Counted from the stretch's first letter, positions 25,224 to 34,221 are shown. The stretch is DNA of 64,000 nucleotides from CAZADH01 sp964483805 (GCA_964483805.1 CAZADH010000005.1:4410-68409), one strand, 5' to 3'. The notes: generated by a model from the sequence alone, not told the origin. Program-made: numbers and translations.

Positions 25224-26093
25224 CTACTGGTCCGCGTTGTGCTGCTGTCTCTCTTTTAACAGCGATGACGGCGGGGTCGGGCGACGGACGCCGCTCTTGG
25301 GGTGCCACGTTTTTGACGCGTTCGCACCGGATTCGATCAGGTGCTTGATGGCATCGAGAGACGGCTCGCGGGGTTCGCGCCATTTGAACGTGTGCGGGCG
25401 CTGCGGGTTGCGCCCGGCCATGGCCGTGGCTGGCGGCGGCGCGGGTGTGGCCGGTGGAGTTGCGAATGCGGCGGCGGTCGCCGGCGGGGTTTCCGTTGGG
25501 GTGGCCAGTTCGGCGATCAACCGTTCGTCGTCATCGGTGACTTGTGGCAGGGGCGGTGATGCGGCCGCAGATGCAGCAGCGGTCGGGGGGGCGCCTGCTG
25601 TCGTCGTTCCTGATGCCGCCGCGGTCGTCGTTGATCCGAGGTTCACGATGGGCGCCGGGCTTGGTGCCGTTGCGACCGGTTGGCTGACCTGCGTCGTGAA
25701 ACTTGCCGCCGGACCCATGAATTGGCGCGTCCGTTGGCGTGCCGCCTGGCGAATGCGCGTCAGGTCTGGAACCGGCGGTTTGAACTGCAGGTGCCGCGTG
25801 CTCGTGGCCGGCCCGGCGATCGGGATCTGCTGGCCGACGTCGGGGTCGACGGGTTCTCGCGGTTCGCGAAGTGCGTGGGTGGTGTTGGCCCCCGAACCCG
25901 CGCCTGCTGCCGCCGCTGTTCCGTCTTCCTCGTTCATCCAGTCGGGGAACTCGGTGGTGGGTGCCGACGGACTCTCGGTGACCATCGGTGATGGTGCCGT
26001 GTCTTCCTGGGCCGACAGCGGGCCCGCGGTGAGCGCGCACGCGAGACAAACGAGACTGCAGAACGAGCGAACCGTCGTGGGGATGGCCGGCAT
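25224..26093 (-). CDS. Exported low-complexity Pro/Ala/Thr-rich protein
   Basis: A 289-residue protein with a signal peptide (FCSLVCLACALTAGPLSAQ). The body is mostly Pro-Ala-Thr low complexity, with short basic patches such as RIRQAARQRTRQF and HTFKWREPREPS. No folded domain recognised; it may be a cell-wall- or envelope-associated linker. ATG at 26093 is preferred because a GGAG site precedes it; an ATG four codons upstream overlaps that site. Convergent with the ArsR-type gene and divergent from the RsbW-like gene. Confidence 0.55.
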   Translation of the reverse strand: MPAIPTTVRSFCSLVCLACALTAGPLSAQEDTAPSPMVTESPSAPTTEFPDWMNEEDGTAAAAGAGSGANTTHALREPREPVDPDVGQQIPIAGPATSTRHLQFKPPVPDLTRIRQAARQRTRQFMGPAASFTTQVSQPVATAPSPAPIVNLGSTTTAAASGTTTAGAPPTAAASAAASPPLPQVTDDDERLIAELATPTETPPATAAAFATPPATPAPPPATAMAGRNPQRPHTFKWREPREPSLDAIKHLIESGANASKTWHPKSGVRRPTPPSSLLKERQQHNADQ

Positions 26094-26104
26094 TGTTGGC
26101 TCCA

Positions 26105-26133
26105 TTGCACTGTCGGTTGGGATGTTCTAGAAT
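26105..26133 (+). promoter_or_regulatory. Promoter of the RsbW-like gene, leaderless geometry
   Basis: TTGCAC, 17-base spacer, TAGAAT. The ATG begins 7 bases after the -10 box, exactly as at hicA, so a leaderless transcript is predicted. Confidence 0.65.
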
Positions 26134-26139
26134 AGCCCG

Positions 26140-26601
26140 ATGAGCACCCCGGCGCAAACCGTCCGCCTGCGGTTTCAGAATCCGCGTTACGAGCGCATCG
26201 TTCGGCTCAATACCGAATCGATCGCTCGCAAGATGGGTTTCAATGACGACCAGGTGTTCGATATCTCGCTGGCGGTTGAAGAGGCGTATACGAATGCCAT
26301 CGAGCACAGCCGAGAGGTTCCCGATGAGGGTGGTGGCCCCGTGCCCATCGTCGTCGAGTTGGTTTATCATCTCTATCCGAATCGCCTCGAGGTCACGGTG
26401 CAAGACACCGGGGTCGGTTTCGTCGACGTCAACCGGTCGGCGGCCGAATTGGCCGACCTCGAACGAGACGATGCCGATCGCGGGCGTGGGTTGGCGCTGA
26501 TGCGGCAATTGTCCGATCGCGTCGATATCCTCAGCGAACCGGGTGTGGGCACGCTCGTTCGCATCTGCAAGTTCCTGACCGGCGAGCAGGCCGGATCCTA
26601 A
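26140..26601 (+). CDS. RsbW-like anti-sigma serine/threonine kinase
   Basis: A 153-residue GHKL ATPase of the HATPase_c_2 type. The N box is LAVEEAYTNAIEHS, the G1 box VQDTGVGF, and the G2 box RGRGLALMRQL. Such proteins bind a sigma factor or other partner and phosphorylate a STAS antagonist on serine; the STAS protein at 24013-24552 is a plausible partner. No sigma factor or PP2C phosphatase is in the window, so it may act on non-sigma targets. No Shine-Dalgarno site is visible, consistent with the leaderless promoter. Confidence 0.88.
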   Translation: MSTPAQTVRLRFQNPRYERIVRLNTESIARKMGFNDDQVFDISLAVEEAYTNAIEHSREVPDEGGGPVPIVVELVYHLYPNRLEVTVQDTGVGFVDVNRSAAELADLERDDADRGRGLALMRQLSDRVDILSEPGVGTLVRICKFLTGEQAGS

Positions 26602-26602
26602 A

Positions 26603-26642
26603 ACCCCCCAGGAGCAGGTGCTGTCATTGACCTGCGGGGGTC
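26603..26642 (+). terminator. Hairpin after the RsbW-like gene
   Basis: CCCCC...GGGGG outer stem and CAGGT/ACCTG inner stem just after the stop codon, followed by a mixed T/C run. Confidence 0.5.
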
Positions 26643-26681
26643 TGTTCCTCCCCGAATTGCCTGGCCTCAAAGACAAAAAAG

Positions 26682-26703
26682 TGCCGCCCGGGTGCGGGCG
26701 GCA
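26682..26703 (-). terminator. Intrinsic terminator of the HEAT/dnaN/ileS block
   Basis: Perfect 8-bp stem TGCCGCCC/GGGCGGCA. On the minus strand it is followed by CTTTTTT, a proper U-tract for the leftward genes. Confidence 0.8.
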
Positions 26704-26729
26704 GCAATATATTGTAAATAAATAGTCGA

Positions 26730-28094
26730 TCAGTTCTTGCCGTGTTTCCCCGTCTTATTGGCGGGACTCGCAAGGGCCGCGCCGCAATCCGGGCAGCCTT
26801 TCCATTGCACCGACAACGTGCGGCCGCACGTGCCGCAGCTCTCTTTCAGTTTGCCCAGACAAAACGGGCAGAACGCAAACTGGTTGAACACCTTTTTGTG
26901 GCAGTGGGGACAGGGTTCGAGGTTTTCGGGCTGGAGATGTGCGGGGATGCCCATCGGTTTGGGGGCGGTGCGGGCCGACTCTCTTTCTTCACCGATCTGC
27001 CCCAGGGCAATCACGGCGGCAGAACGCACATCCTCGGCGGGGTCGTTCAGTGCCGTCATCAGCGGCGCCAGAGCCCGGCGGTCGCCGAGTTTGCCCAGGG
27101 CCGCGCAGGCGGCCGCCCGCACCGAAGGTTCGGCGTCTTGCAGCCGCTCGAGAATGGTCGGGAAGGCGGCGCGGGTCTCGGTCTGGCCCAGCAGTTTGAC
27201 GGACCAGTAGCGGGTATGCTCGTCGTCGGCCTTGCTGGCCTGCCTCAACTCGGCGGCCGCGCCGCTGCCTTGTTCCCAAAGCGCGTCGGCAGCCGCTTTG
27301 CGCAGGATCCAGGCTGGTGCGCGCAGGGCGTCGATGAGAGCGCGGCGGGCTTCGGGCGCATCGATCTGCGCCAGCGCGCGAATCGCCTCGAGCCGGATTT
27401 CGGTGGAGTCTTTGGCGAGCACGGCCAGCAGGGGGCCCACCAGCTTGGGGTCATGGCGTTGGCCCATGAGTTTCACGATCCAGAACCGGGCCTCGTCACT
27501 GGCTTTGGGCAACGCCGCCGCCAGGGCGGCCGGATTCAGATCGACCGTCGAACACAGGCTGTCGAACGCGGCCTTGCGCATGGCCCACTCGGGATGTTCG
27601 AGCAAGGGCAGCAAGGTCTCGACGATGGCCGGTTCGCGCACGTTGCCGGCGGCGCGCACGGCGGCCAGCGAGATCTTGGGCGACGCGTGGTCGAAACAGC
27701 GCACCAGCGTGGTCACCGCTTCGCCGCCCATGAGGCTCAGGGTGCGCACCATCCAGTAATCGACGTCTTCTTCGTTCTTGGGGATGAGATCGAGAAACCG
27801 CGCCAGCATGCGATCGCCCATCCGCGCGATGATCGTCGACGCCTGTCGGCGGATGACCCAGGTCGGATGCGTCAAAGCCGAGACCAGGTGCGGCAGAGCT
27901 GCATCTTTGAACCCCAAGAGCGCTTTGACGAGATCGGCCTGCACGTCGAGATTCTTGGTCCCGAGGGCGCCGATGAGCAACGGCACCGCTTCGGCCGCGT
28001 CGAGTTTCTTCACGTCGGCCAACGCCTTCTTGCGTACCTCGGCTTTCGTGCTGGTCAGTGCCGATGTCGTCAGATTGCGGGCGGAGCTGGTCAT
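26730..28094 (-). CDS. HEAT-repeat protein with C-terminal zinc ribbon
   Basis: A 454-residue cytosolic scaffold. About ten HEAT repeats of ~31 residues fill residues 20-385 (for example AVPLLIGALGTKNLDVQADLVKAL, ALAPLMTALNDPAEDVRSAAVIALGQIG). The last 65 residues hold three cysteine pairs (CPHCHKK, CPFCLGK, CGTCGR, CPDCG), a double zinc ribbon. HEAT arrays bind other proteins; a nucleic-acid or ribosome partner is suggested by the ribbons. It lies 40 bases downstream of dnaN and is probably co-transcribed with it and ileS. No family name assigned. Confidence 0.75.
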   Translation of the reverse strand: MTSSARNLTTSALTSTKAEVRKKALADVKKLDAAEAVPLLIGALGTKNLDVQADLVKALLGFKDAALPHLVSALTHPTWVIRRQASTIIARMGDRMLARFLDLIPKNEEDVDYWMVRTLSLMGGEAVTTLVRCFDHASPKISLAAVRAAGNVREPAIVETLLPLLEHPEWAMRKAAFDSLCSTVDLNPAALAAALPKASDEARFWIVKLMGQRHDPKLVGPLLAVLAKDSTEIRLEAIRALAQIDAPEARRALIDALRAPAWILRKAAADALWEQGSGAAAELRQASKADDEHTRYWSVKLLGQTETRAAFPTILERLQDAEPSVRAAACAALGKLGDRRALAPLMTALNDPAEDVRSAAVIALGQIGEERESARTAPKPMGIPAHLQPENLEPCPHCHKKVFNQFAFCPFCLGKLKESCGTCGRTLSVQWKGCPDCGAALASPANKTGKHGKN

Positions 28095-28134
28095 TGGGCG
28101 GACTCCTTATATAGATGTGGTCGCGCGGGCGACC

Positions 28135-29262
28135 TCACACGGTCATGGGCATGACGACGTAGAAGAAGTTGGGATCGTCGCCGGCCGGCTTCATCAGCCC
28201 CGGATAGTTCGGGGTGGTCATGTCGATCGTGAGCTTCTCGGTATCGAGGACACCGAGGAAGTCTTGCAGGAATTTGAGGTTGAAGGAAATCTGGATCGGG
28301 TCGCCGGTCATGGTCGAGGGGATGACGTCTTGCGCGCGGCCGGTATCGCGTGATTCTGACCATACGGTGGTGGCGTCGGCCTCGGCTTCGAGACGCACCA
28401 TCATGCTGGCGGTGCGGGCGATCGGCTGCACGGCACGCAACGCTTGCGAGAACTCGTGCGCATCGAGGGTGACCTTGCGACTCGGGTCTTTGGGCATGAC
28501 CCGATTGTAGTCGGGGAACCGACCTTCGTACAACCGCGTCAGCACTTTGACCTCATTGGTGATGAAGACCAGTTGCTCGTTGAAGAGACCGACGGTGATC
28601 TCATCGACAGTGTCGAGCAGCTTGAGCACTTCGTGCACGGCCCGGCCGGGAACGAGGAAGTTCTTCTCGAATTCCGGCGGATACTGGACCGCGCCAAACC
28701 GGGCCAGCGACAAGCGCTTGGTATCGGTGGCAACGAAGTTGAGCTGGCCGCCGGTGAATGAGAAACACACACTGCGATGCACCGGGTTGGATTCGTCGGT
28801 GCCGACGGCCACCACGGCTCGTTTGAGATGCTTCTTGAATTCGGTCGTCGGCAGCTTGAAGTTGGGGAAGTTGAGTTCCTGGACCGCCGGCACCGGCGGG
28901 AACTCCTCGGCGCCCTGGATCTGTAATTTGTATTTACTGCGCGCGACCTTCAGTTCGATGTGTGGGCTGCCATCGTCGGGAGAGGTGAACATCGCCTGGG
29001 TGGTGGAGTCTTCGACGGGGAGGTTGCTGACCACCTCGAGGAACAGCCGCGCCGGGATGGTCGTTTCGCCCGGTTCTTCAATGGTCGCGGGGATCTTGGC
29101 GATCGTCGTCATCTCGAGATCGGTGCCGACCAGCCACAGGCAGTCTTTGTCGGTGCGCAACAGCACGTTGGCGAGAATGGGTTGGACACCCTTGGTGCTG
29201 ACGGCGCGACCCACCGTGCCCAGGGTTTCGACCAGGGGTTTGGTGCCGACCGAGAACTTCAT
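28135..29262 (-). CDS. dnaN: DNA polymerase III beta sliding clamp
   Basis: Ring-shaped processivity clamp that tethers DNA polymerase III. The 375 residues match DnaN, with the three clamp domains in order and a C-terminal NFFYVVMPMTV ending like the conserved YLVMPMRL. Also visible are ILANVLLRTDKDCLWLVGTDLE and FVATDTKRLSLAR. The ATG overlaps the ileS stop (ATGA), so dnaN is translationally coupled to ileS. It is normally next to dnaA or recF; neither is present here. A GGAGG site also lies upstream inside ileS. Whether this is the sole clamp cannot be judged from the window. Confidence 0.94.
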   Translation of the reverse strand: MKFSVGTKPLVETLGTVGRAVSTKGVQPILANVLLRTDKDCLWLVGTDLEMTTIAKIPATIEEPGETTIPARLFLEVVSNLPVEDSTTQAMFTSPDDGSPHIELKVARSKYKLQIQGAEEFPPVPAVQELNFPNFKLPTTEFKKHLKRAVVAVGTDESNPVHRSVCFSFTGGQLNFVATDTKRLSLARFGAVQYPPEFEKNFLVPGRAVHEVLKLLDTVDEITVGLFNEQLVFITNEVKVLTRLYEGRFPDYNRVMPKDPSRKVTLDAHEFSQALRAVQPIARTASMMVRLEAEADATTVWSESRDTGRAQDVIPSTMTGDPIQISFNLKFLQDFLGVLDTEKLTIDMTTPNYPGLMKPAGDDPNFFYVVMPMTV

Positions 29263-32200
29263 TGCGAGGCCTCCTTGGCGATGCGGATGCGGGTCTTGAT
29301 ACCGTTGAGGTCCCACTCAGTGGCGTCGGCCAGGTTGGTCTGAGCCTCGAGCGTGACCGCGAGCGTCTCTTCGGCGACGTACTGACCGTGCGTCTTCAGT
29401 GCCTCGGTCAACTCGGCGGCGCGCGGCGAACCGGTGACGTCGAAGGCGATGCGGATGCGGTCGGAAATGTCGAGGCCGCTGTCCTTGCGCATGTTCTGGA
29501 CCTTGTTGACCATTTCGCGGGCCAACCCTTCGAGAATCAACGGCGGATCGAGCTTCAGCTCGAGGGCAACGGCGAGGTCGCGCTCTTGTTGCGTGGCCCA
29601 GCCCTCGCGGGGCGCCACTTTCACTTCGACCTCGTCGGCGGTCAGCGACACGTCTTGATCGTCGATCTTGGTGACGTACGCCTTGGCCTCACCGTTCATT
29701 GCTGCCGAGACGACGCGGCCATCGATGCCGGCGAGATGCTCCTTGATCTTGGGCAGCAACTTCTTGTATTTCGCGCCCAACTTCGCGAAGTTCGGTTTCA
29801 CCTGGACCGACGTGGTCTCGTCGAGGTCGGCGACCGCCACGACCTCTTTGACATTCAGTTCGTCTTTGATCAGCGGGGCCAGATCGGCGAAGACGGCCTT
29901 CAGTGCGGGATCCTCGAGTTTGACCAGGAGTCGTGGCAACGGCTGGCGGACCTTGACGTTGGCGCCGCTGCGGGCGGCGCGGCCCAGACCGACGACATCG
30001 CGGACGAGGCCCATGCGCTGCTCGAGCTTCTCGTCGATCATCTGCGGCGCGAGCGCCGGATAGTCGCACAGGTGCACGCTTTCGGGGGCCTTCGCATCGA
30101 TCGAGCGCACGAGGTTCTGATACAGGTCCTCGGCGATGAACGGCACAAACGGCGCGATCAGCTTCGCCATGCCGACGAGCAGTTCGTAGAGTGTCGAGAA
30201 GGCGGCGCGTTGCTCGACGGGCATGCCGTTGGCCCAGAAGCGGCGGCGGCTGCGGCGGACGTACCAGTTCGAGATCTCGTCGACCAGGGTCTCGAGGGCC
30301 TGGGTCGCATGAAATACTTCGTATGTATCAAGGCTTTCGCGCACGGCCGCGACCGTGTGCGCGTAGCGCGAGAGGATCCAGCGGTCGATCTCGTCGCGCT
30401 CGGCCAGAGGCAGATGGTGTTTCGCCGGGTCGAAGTTCTCGGCATTGGCATAAAGCACGAAGAAGCTGTGCAGGTTCTGCAGCGTGCCGAGGAAGCGGTT
30501 GATGCAGTCTTGAATCGCTTCTTCGTAGAAGCGGCGCGTGTTCCAGGGCGCAGTGCCCGAATAGAGCGACCAGCGCACGGCATCGGCGCCGTATTTCTTG
30601 AAGAGCTCCATGCAATCGAGCACGTTGCCCTTCGATTTGCTCATCTTGACGCCGTTCTTGTCGCAGATGAGGCCGAGCACCAGCACGTTCTTGTAGGCCG
30701 AGGCCTGGTGCAGGAAAGTCGAGGTGACCAGCAGGCTGTAGAACCAGCCGCGGGTCTGATCGATCGCTTCGCAGATGAAGTCGCCGGGGAAGCTCTTCTT
30801 GAACTTGTCTTGATTGGCGAAGGGGTAGTGCCACTGCGCCGTGTGCATGGCGCCGCTGTCGAACCAGCAGTCGATGACCTCGGGCACGCGTTTCATCATG
30901 GCGCTGCACTTGGGGCAGGCGACCTCGATGTTGTCGACGTAGGGCTTGTGCGGCTCGATGTTGGCCGGCACGTCTTTGCCCATGGTCTTGAGTTCTTCGA
31001 TGCTGCCGATGCAATGCTTGTAACCGCACTTGCAGGTCCAGATCGGCAGGGGGGTGCCCCAGTAACGGTCACGCGACAGGGCCCAGTCGACCATGTTCTC
31101 GAGGAAGTTCTTGAACCGGCCCACTTTCACGTGGTCGGGGTGCCAGTTGATCTTCTCGTTGTTGGCCATGACCTGGTCTTTGATCGCCGTCGCCCGGATG
31201 AACCACGAGTGTCGCGCGTAATACAACAGCGGGCTGTCGCAGCGCCAGCAGAACGGATAGGTATGTTTGTATTTTCCGGCCTGCCACAGGTCGCCGCGCC
31301 GCTTCAGCTCGTCGATGATGGCGGGGTCGGCGTCTTTAACGAACTGGCCTTTCCAGGGCTCGATCACGTCGGTGAACTTGCCTTGCAGATTGACCGGCTG
31401 CATGACGGGCAGGTCGTGTTTGCGCCCCGCTTGGTAATCGTCTTCACCGAAGGCGGGCGCGATATGGACGATGCCCGAGCCGTCTTCGGTCGACACGAAG
31501 TCGGCGAGGATCACGTAGTGCGCCTTCTTCTCGGGCTTCACATATTTGAAGAGCTGATCGTATTCGGTGCCGGCCAGGTCTTTGCCCTTGACCGTGCCGG
31601 TGATCTGGCCCTTGTCGCCGATGACCTTCTCGACGAGGTCTTTGGCCATGATCAGCGTTTCGTCGCCGACCTGCACGCGGGCGTAGTCGATCTCAGCGCC
31701 GACCGCGAGTGCGACGTTCGAGAGCAGCGTCCAGGGTGTGGTCGTCCAGACCAGAAAGCTGGTCTTCGCTTCGTTCTTGAGATGGAACCGCACGAAGACC
31801 GACGGGTCTTCGACTTCGTCGTAGCCCTGGGCGACCTCATGGGACGACAGGGCGGTGCCGCAACGGCAGCAGTAGGGGATGACCTTGTGGCCTTCGTAGA
31901 GCAGACCGGCGTCCCAGAACTTGCGCAGGATCCACCACACGCTCTCGATGTACTCGTTTGTGCATGTGATGTATGGATTGTTCATGTCGATCCAGAACCC
32001 GCCGCGCTCGACCATCTCGCGCCAGAGCCCTTCGTATTTGAACACGCTCTCGCGGCACTTCTTGATGAACTTCTCGACGCCGTAGGCCTCGATGGCTTGC
32101 TTGCCGTCGATGCCCAGTTCTTTCTCGACCTCGATTTCGACCGGCAGACCGTGGGTGTCCCAGCCGGCCTTGCGCTCGACCTGGCAGCCGCACATCGTCT

Positions 32201-32414
32201 TGTAGCGCGGGATCAGATCTTTGAGCGCCTTGGTCAGAACGTGGCCGGGATGGGGGCGGCCGTTGGCCGTCGGGGGGCCTTCGAGGAAGACGAAGCGCGG
32301 CGCACCTTCGCGGAACTGCACCGATTTCTCGAAGATCTTGTTCTTGCTCCAGAATTCGAGGGTCGCCAGTTCGCGTGCGGGCGACAGCGACGACGGGGTC
32401 TTGGTGAAACTCAT
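29259..32414 (-). CDS. ileS: Isoleucyl-tRNA synthetase
   Basis: Charges tRNA-Ile with isoleucine and edits valine. The 1051 residues fit the longer, eukaryote-like IleRS class. The HIGH motif is HPGH at residues 55-58 (GPPTANGRPHPGH), the KMSKS motif is GVKMSKSKGN near residue 595, and the editing domain (FLVWTTTPWTLLSN...) lies between. The protein lacks the ~940-residue E. coli-type tail with its zinc site. The long type is often mupirocin-tolerant, which is family knowledge, not shown here. First gene of the ileS-dnaN-HEAT run. A palindrome copy lies inside the gene at 30313. Confidence 0.96.
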   Translation of the reverse strand: MSFTKTPSSLSPARELATLEFWSKNKIFEKSVQFREGAPRFVFLEGPPTANGRPHPGHVLTKALKDLIPRYKTMCGCQVERKAGWDTHGLPVEIEVEKELGIDGKQAIEAYGVEKFIKKCRESVFKYEGLWREMVERGGFWIDMNNPYITCTNEYIESVWWILRKFWDAGLLYEGHKVIPYCCRCGTALSSHEVAQGYDEVEDPSVFVRFHLKNEAKTSFLVWTTTPWTLLSNVALAVGAEIDYARVQVGDETLIMAKDLVEKVIGDKGQITGTVKGKDLAGTEYDQLFKYVKPEKKAHYVILADFVSTEDGSGIVHIAPAFGEDDYQAGRKHDLPVMQPVNLQGKFTDVIEPWKGQFVKDADPAIIDELKRRGDLWQAGKYKHTYPFCWRCDSPLLYYARHSWFIRATAIKDQVMANNEKINWHPDHVKVGRFKNFLENMVDWALSRDRYWGTPLPIWTCKCGYKHCIGSIEELKTMGKDVPANIEPHKPYVDNIEVACPKCSAMMKRVPEVIDCWFDSGAMHTAQWHYPFANQDKFKKSFPGDFICEAIDQTRGWFYSLLVTSTFLHQASAYKNVLVLGLICDKNGVKMSKSKGNVLDCMELFKKYGADAVRWSLYSGTAPWNTRRFYEEAIQDCINRFLGTLQNLHSFFVLYANAENFDPAKHHLPLAERDEIDRWILSRYAHTVAAVRESLDTYEVFHATQALETLVDEISNWYVRRSRRRFWANGMPVEQRAAFSTLYELLVGMAKLIAPFVPFIAEDLYQNLVRSIDAKAPESVHLCDYPALAPQMIDEKLEQRMGLVRDVVGLGRAARSGANVKVRQPLPRLLVKLEDPALKAVFADLAPLIKDELNVKEVVAVADLDETTSVQVKPNFAKLGAKYKKLLPKIKEHLAGIDGRVVSAAMNGEAKAYVTKIDDQDVSLTADEVEVKVAPREGWATQQERDLAVALELKLDPPLILEGLAREMVNKVQNMRKDSGLDISDRIRIAFDVTGSPRAAELTEALKTHGQYVAEETLAVTLEAQTNLADATEWDLNGIKTRIRIAKEASQ
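30313..30325. repeat. Dispersed palindrome AATAC-TTC-GTATG
   Basis: Exact match to the dispersed palindrome inside ileS, over codons for DTYEVF. Confidence 0.6.
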
Positions 32415-32485
32415 GGTTGCCTCCGGTGTCTGGCAGATGCTGCGAAGTCGGCGGGGCGCATGGGGATGCGGCCGCGGGAAAAAGC

Positions 32486-32498
32486 AATACGAAGTATG
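32486..32498. repeat. Dispersed palindrome AATAC-GAA-GTATG
   Basis: Exact match in the 94-base gap between the aldolase gene and ileS, about 70 bases upstream of the ileS start. Confidence 0.6.
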
Positions 32499-32508
32499 CT
32501 GAACATGC

Positions 32509-33108
32509 TCAGGCGTGCCGACGGAAATCGGTCGGCATCGGCAATGGTGCGCCGGTGGCCCAGGCCTTGGCGAGCAGAATGATCTTGGCGACGTTCTCGA
32601 GGCTGCTGGCCCAGTGCATCGCTTCGGTCAGGTCGTTGCCGGTGGCAAACACCCCATGGGCGCGGACAACCACGATCGGTTGTTCGCGCAGGTACGGGGG
32701 GATCTTCTGGGCCACTTCGTCGGAGCCCACGGCATTCTGGCACGCGACCACGGGCACGGCCTTGAAGTAATACTGCCCCTCGGCATCGATAGGGCAGATG
32801 GCGTCGACAAAGAACGACAGCACCACCGCGTGCGGGGCATGGCAATGCACGATGGCCTGGGCGTTGGTCGCCTGGTAGACGGCCCGATGGACCGGCAGTT
32901 CGCGGGAAGCCCGGCGACTGCCTTCGTCTTCGCCTTCGAGGCCGGTCTCGACGACATCGCCATGGACGAGGCGATGCAACATGCTGCCGGTGCGGGTGAT
33001 CGCGATCGTCCGGCCGTCGCGGGTCGAGAGGTTGCCGGAATGCGTGTTGTTGAGGCCGCCGAGATAGAGATCGGACCCGACCGATTGAAAGGCGCGCAGG
33101 TCGATCAT
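32509..33108 (-). CDS. Class II aldolase/adducin-family sugar-phosphate aldolase
   Basis: A 199-residue zinc enzyme of the fuculose-1-phosphate aldolase family. The zinc ligands appear as His88, His90 (VHCHAPH) and His151 (VRAHGVF), and the acid/base glutamate as Glu70. It is coupled to mtnA by a four-base overlap. That pairing matches the Ald2-type 5-deoxy- or 5-methylthioribulose-1-phosphate aldolase of the DHAP shunt, which yields DHAP and an aldehyde. A MtnB-type dehydratase of the classical methionine salvage pathway has the same fold and remains possible; no mtnC, mtnD or mtnW is visible. Confidence 0.82.
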   Translation of the reverse strand: MIDLRAFQSVGSDLYLGGLNNTHSGNLSTRDGRTIAITRTGSMLHRLVHGDVVETGLEGEDEGSRRASRELPVHRAVYQATNAQAIVHCHAPHAVVLSFFVDAICPIDAEGQYYFKAVPVVACQNAVGSDEVAQKIPPYLREQPIVVVRAHGVFATGNDLTEAMHWASSLENVAKIILLAKAWATGAPLPMPTDFRRHA

Positions 33109-34157
33109 TGGCAGTGCTGGCCGAGCATCTCGGCGATCGATTTTTCGTAAGGTGCTTTGACGACGCCGACGTCGGTGAAGATGGCGCTGACCAGCTCGGG
33201 CGGCGTGACATCGAAGGCCGGGTTGCGGACCTGCATGCCCAGCGGCGCCACGGGTTGATCGCGGAAGTGTGTGACCTCGTGGGCATCGCGTTCTTCGATG
33301 ACGATCTCGTGTCCGTCGGATTTGCTGAGGTCGAAGGTCGAGCGCGGCGCCGCCACGTAGAACGGAATCTTATGATATCGGGCCAGAACCGCCACCGCAT
33401 AGGTGCCGATCTTGTTGGCGACGAAGCCGCGGCGGGTGATGCGGTCGGCACCGACCACGACGCCCTCGATCTTGCCCTGGCTCATGAGAAAACCGGCCAT
33501 GTTGTCGCAGATGAGGGTGGCCGGAATGTTCTCTTCGACGAGTTCCCAGGTGGTCAGGCGGGCGCCCTGCATCCAGGGGCGGGTTTCGTCGACATAGACG
33601 TGAATGTGTTTCTTCGCTTCGACCGCGGCGCGGAACACGCCAAGTGCGGTGCCGTAACCGGCGGTGGCCAGTGCGCCTGCATTGCAGTGCGTGAGGTAAT
33701 GGCCGCCATCGCGCAGAAAGGTCGCCCCGTTCCTGCCGATGGTGCGGCACATGGCGATGTCTTCGTCGAGGATGGCCTGGGCTTCGCGCCAGGCCGCGGC
33801 CTTGATCGTGGCACGATCGCTGGTGGCGAGCAGCGGCGTGAGCACGCGGCGCATGCGGTCGATGCCCCAGAAAAGATTCACGGCTGTGGGCCTTGTTGCC
33901 GATAAAGTATCGTAGACCAGATCCAGATGAGGAGGCAAAGCAGATGCATCGCCCGCAAACCGTTCAACAGCCAGTGCCACCCCAAAAGCCGCGGCCACCC
34001 CGATGGCTGGCGCTCCCCGAATTTTCATCGTTCGAATGCAATCGGCCATCTCAGTGGCCTCGCGTACAGCGATGATCGCTTTTTCATGGGGGAGCCGGGT
34101 CTGATCGATGAGGTCGACAGTCCCTGTACTGGGATTGTGGATGATCGTCGGGATCAT
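33105..34157 (-). CDS. mtnA: 5-methylthioribose-1-phosphate isomerase
   Basis: Converts 5-methylthioribose-1-phosphate (or 5-deoxyribose-1-phosphate) to the ribulose form. The 350 residues have the eIF2B-like fold with MKIRGAPAIGVAAAFG near the N-terminus, catalytic Cys158 in THCNAGALAT and Asp238 in VGADRI. The start is the ATG with CAGGAG upstream. It overlaps the aldolase by four bases. Transcription comes from a good promoter shared back to back with bamA. The pathway would recycle S-adenosylmethionine by-products. Confidence 0.93.
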   Translation of the reverse strand: MIPTIIHNPSTGTVDLIDQTRLPHEKAIIAVREATEMADCIRTMKIRGAPAIGVAAAFGVALAVERFAGDASALPPHLDLVYDTLSATRPTAVNLFWGIDRMRRVLTPLLATSDRATIKAAAWREAQAILDEDIAMCRTIGRNGATFLRDGGHYLTHCNAGALATAGYGTALGVFRAAVEAKKHIHVYVDETRPWMQGARLTTWELVEENIPATLICDNMAGFLMSQGKIEGVVVGADRITRRGFVANKIGTYAVAVLARYHKIPFYVAAPRSTFDLSKSDGHEIVIEERDAHEVTHFRDQPVAPLGMQVRNPAFDVTPPELVSAIFTDVGVVKAPYEKSIAEMLGQHCQ

Positions 34158-34221
34158 GGACTGAATCTCCTGTGGTCTGAGATCTTCCCGCTGGGGTGAG
34201 ATGAAGCTCAGAAGTCGGGGC

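Noticed and set aside
29262..32582. 1106-residue open frame on the plus strand opposite ileS
   Set aside because: Mirror of the GC-rich ileS codon pattern; composition lacks any domain and ileS has clear HIGH and KMSKS motifs.
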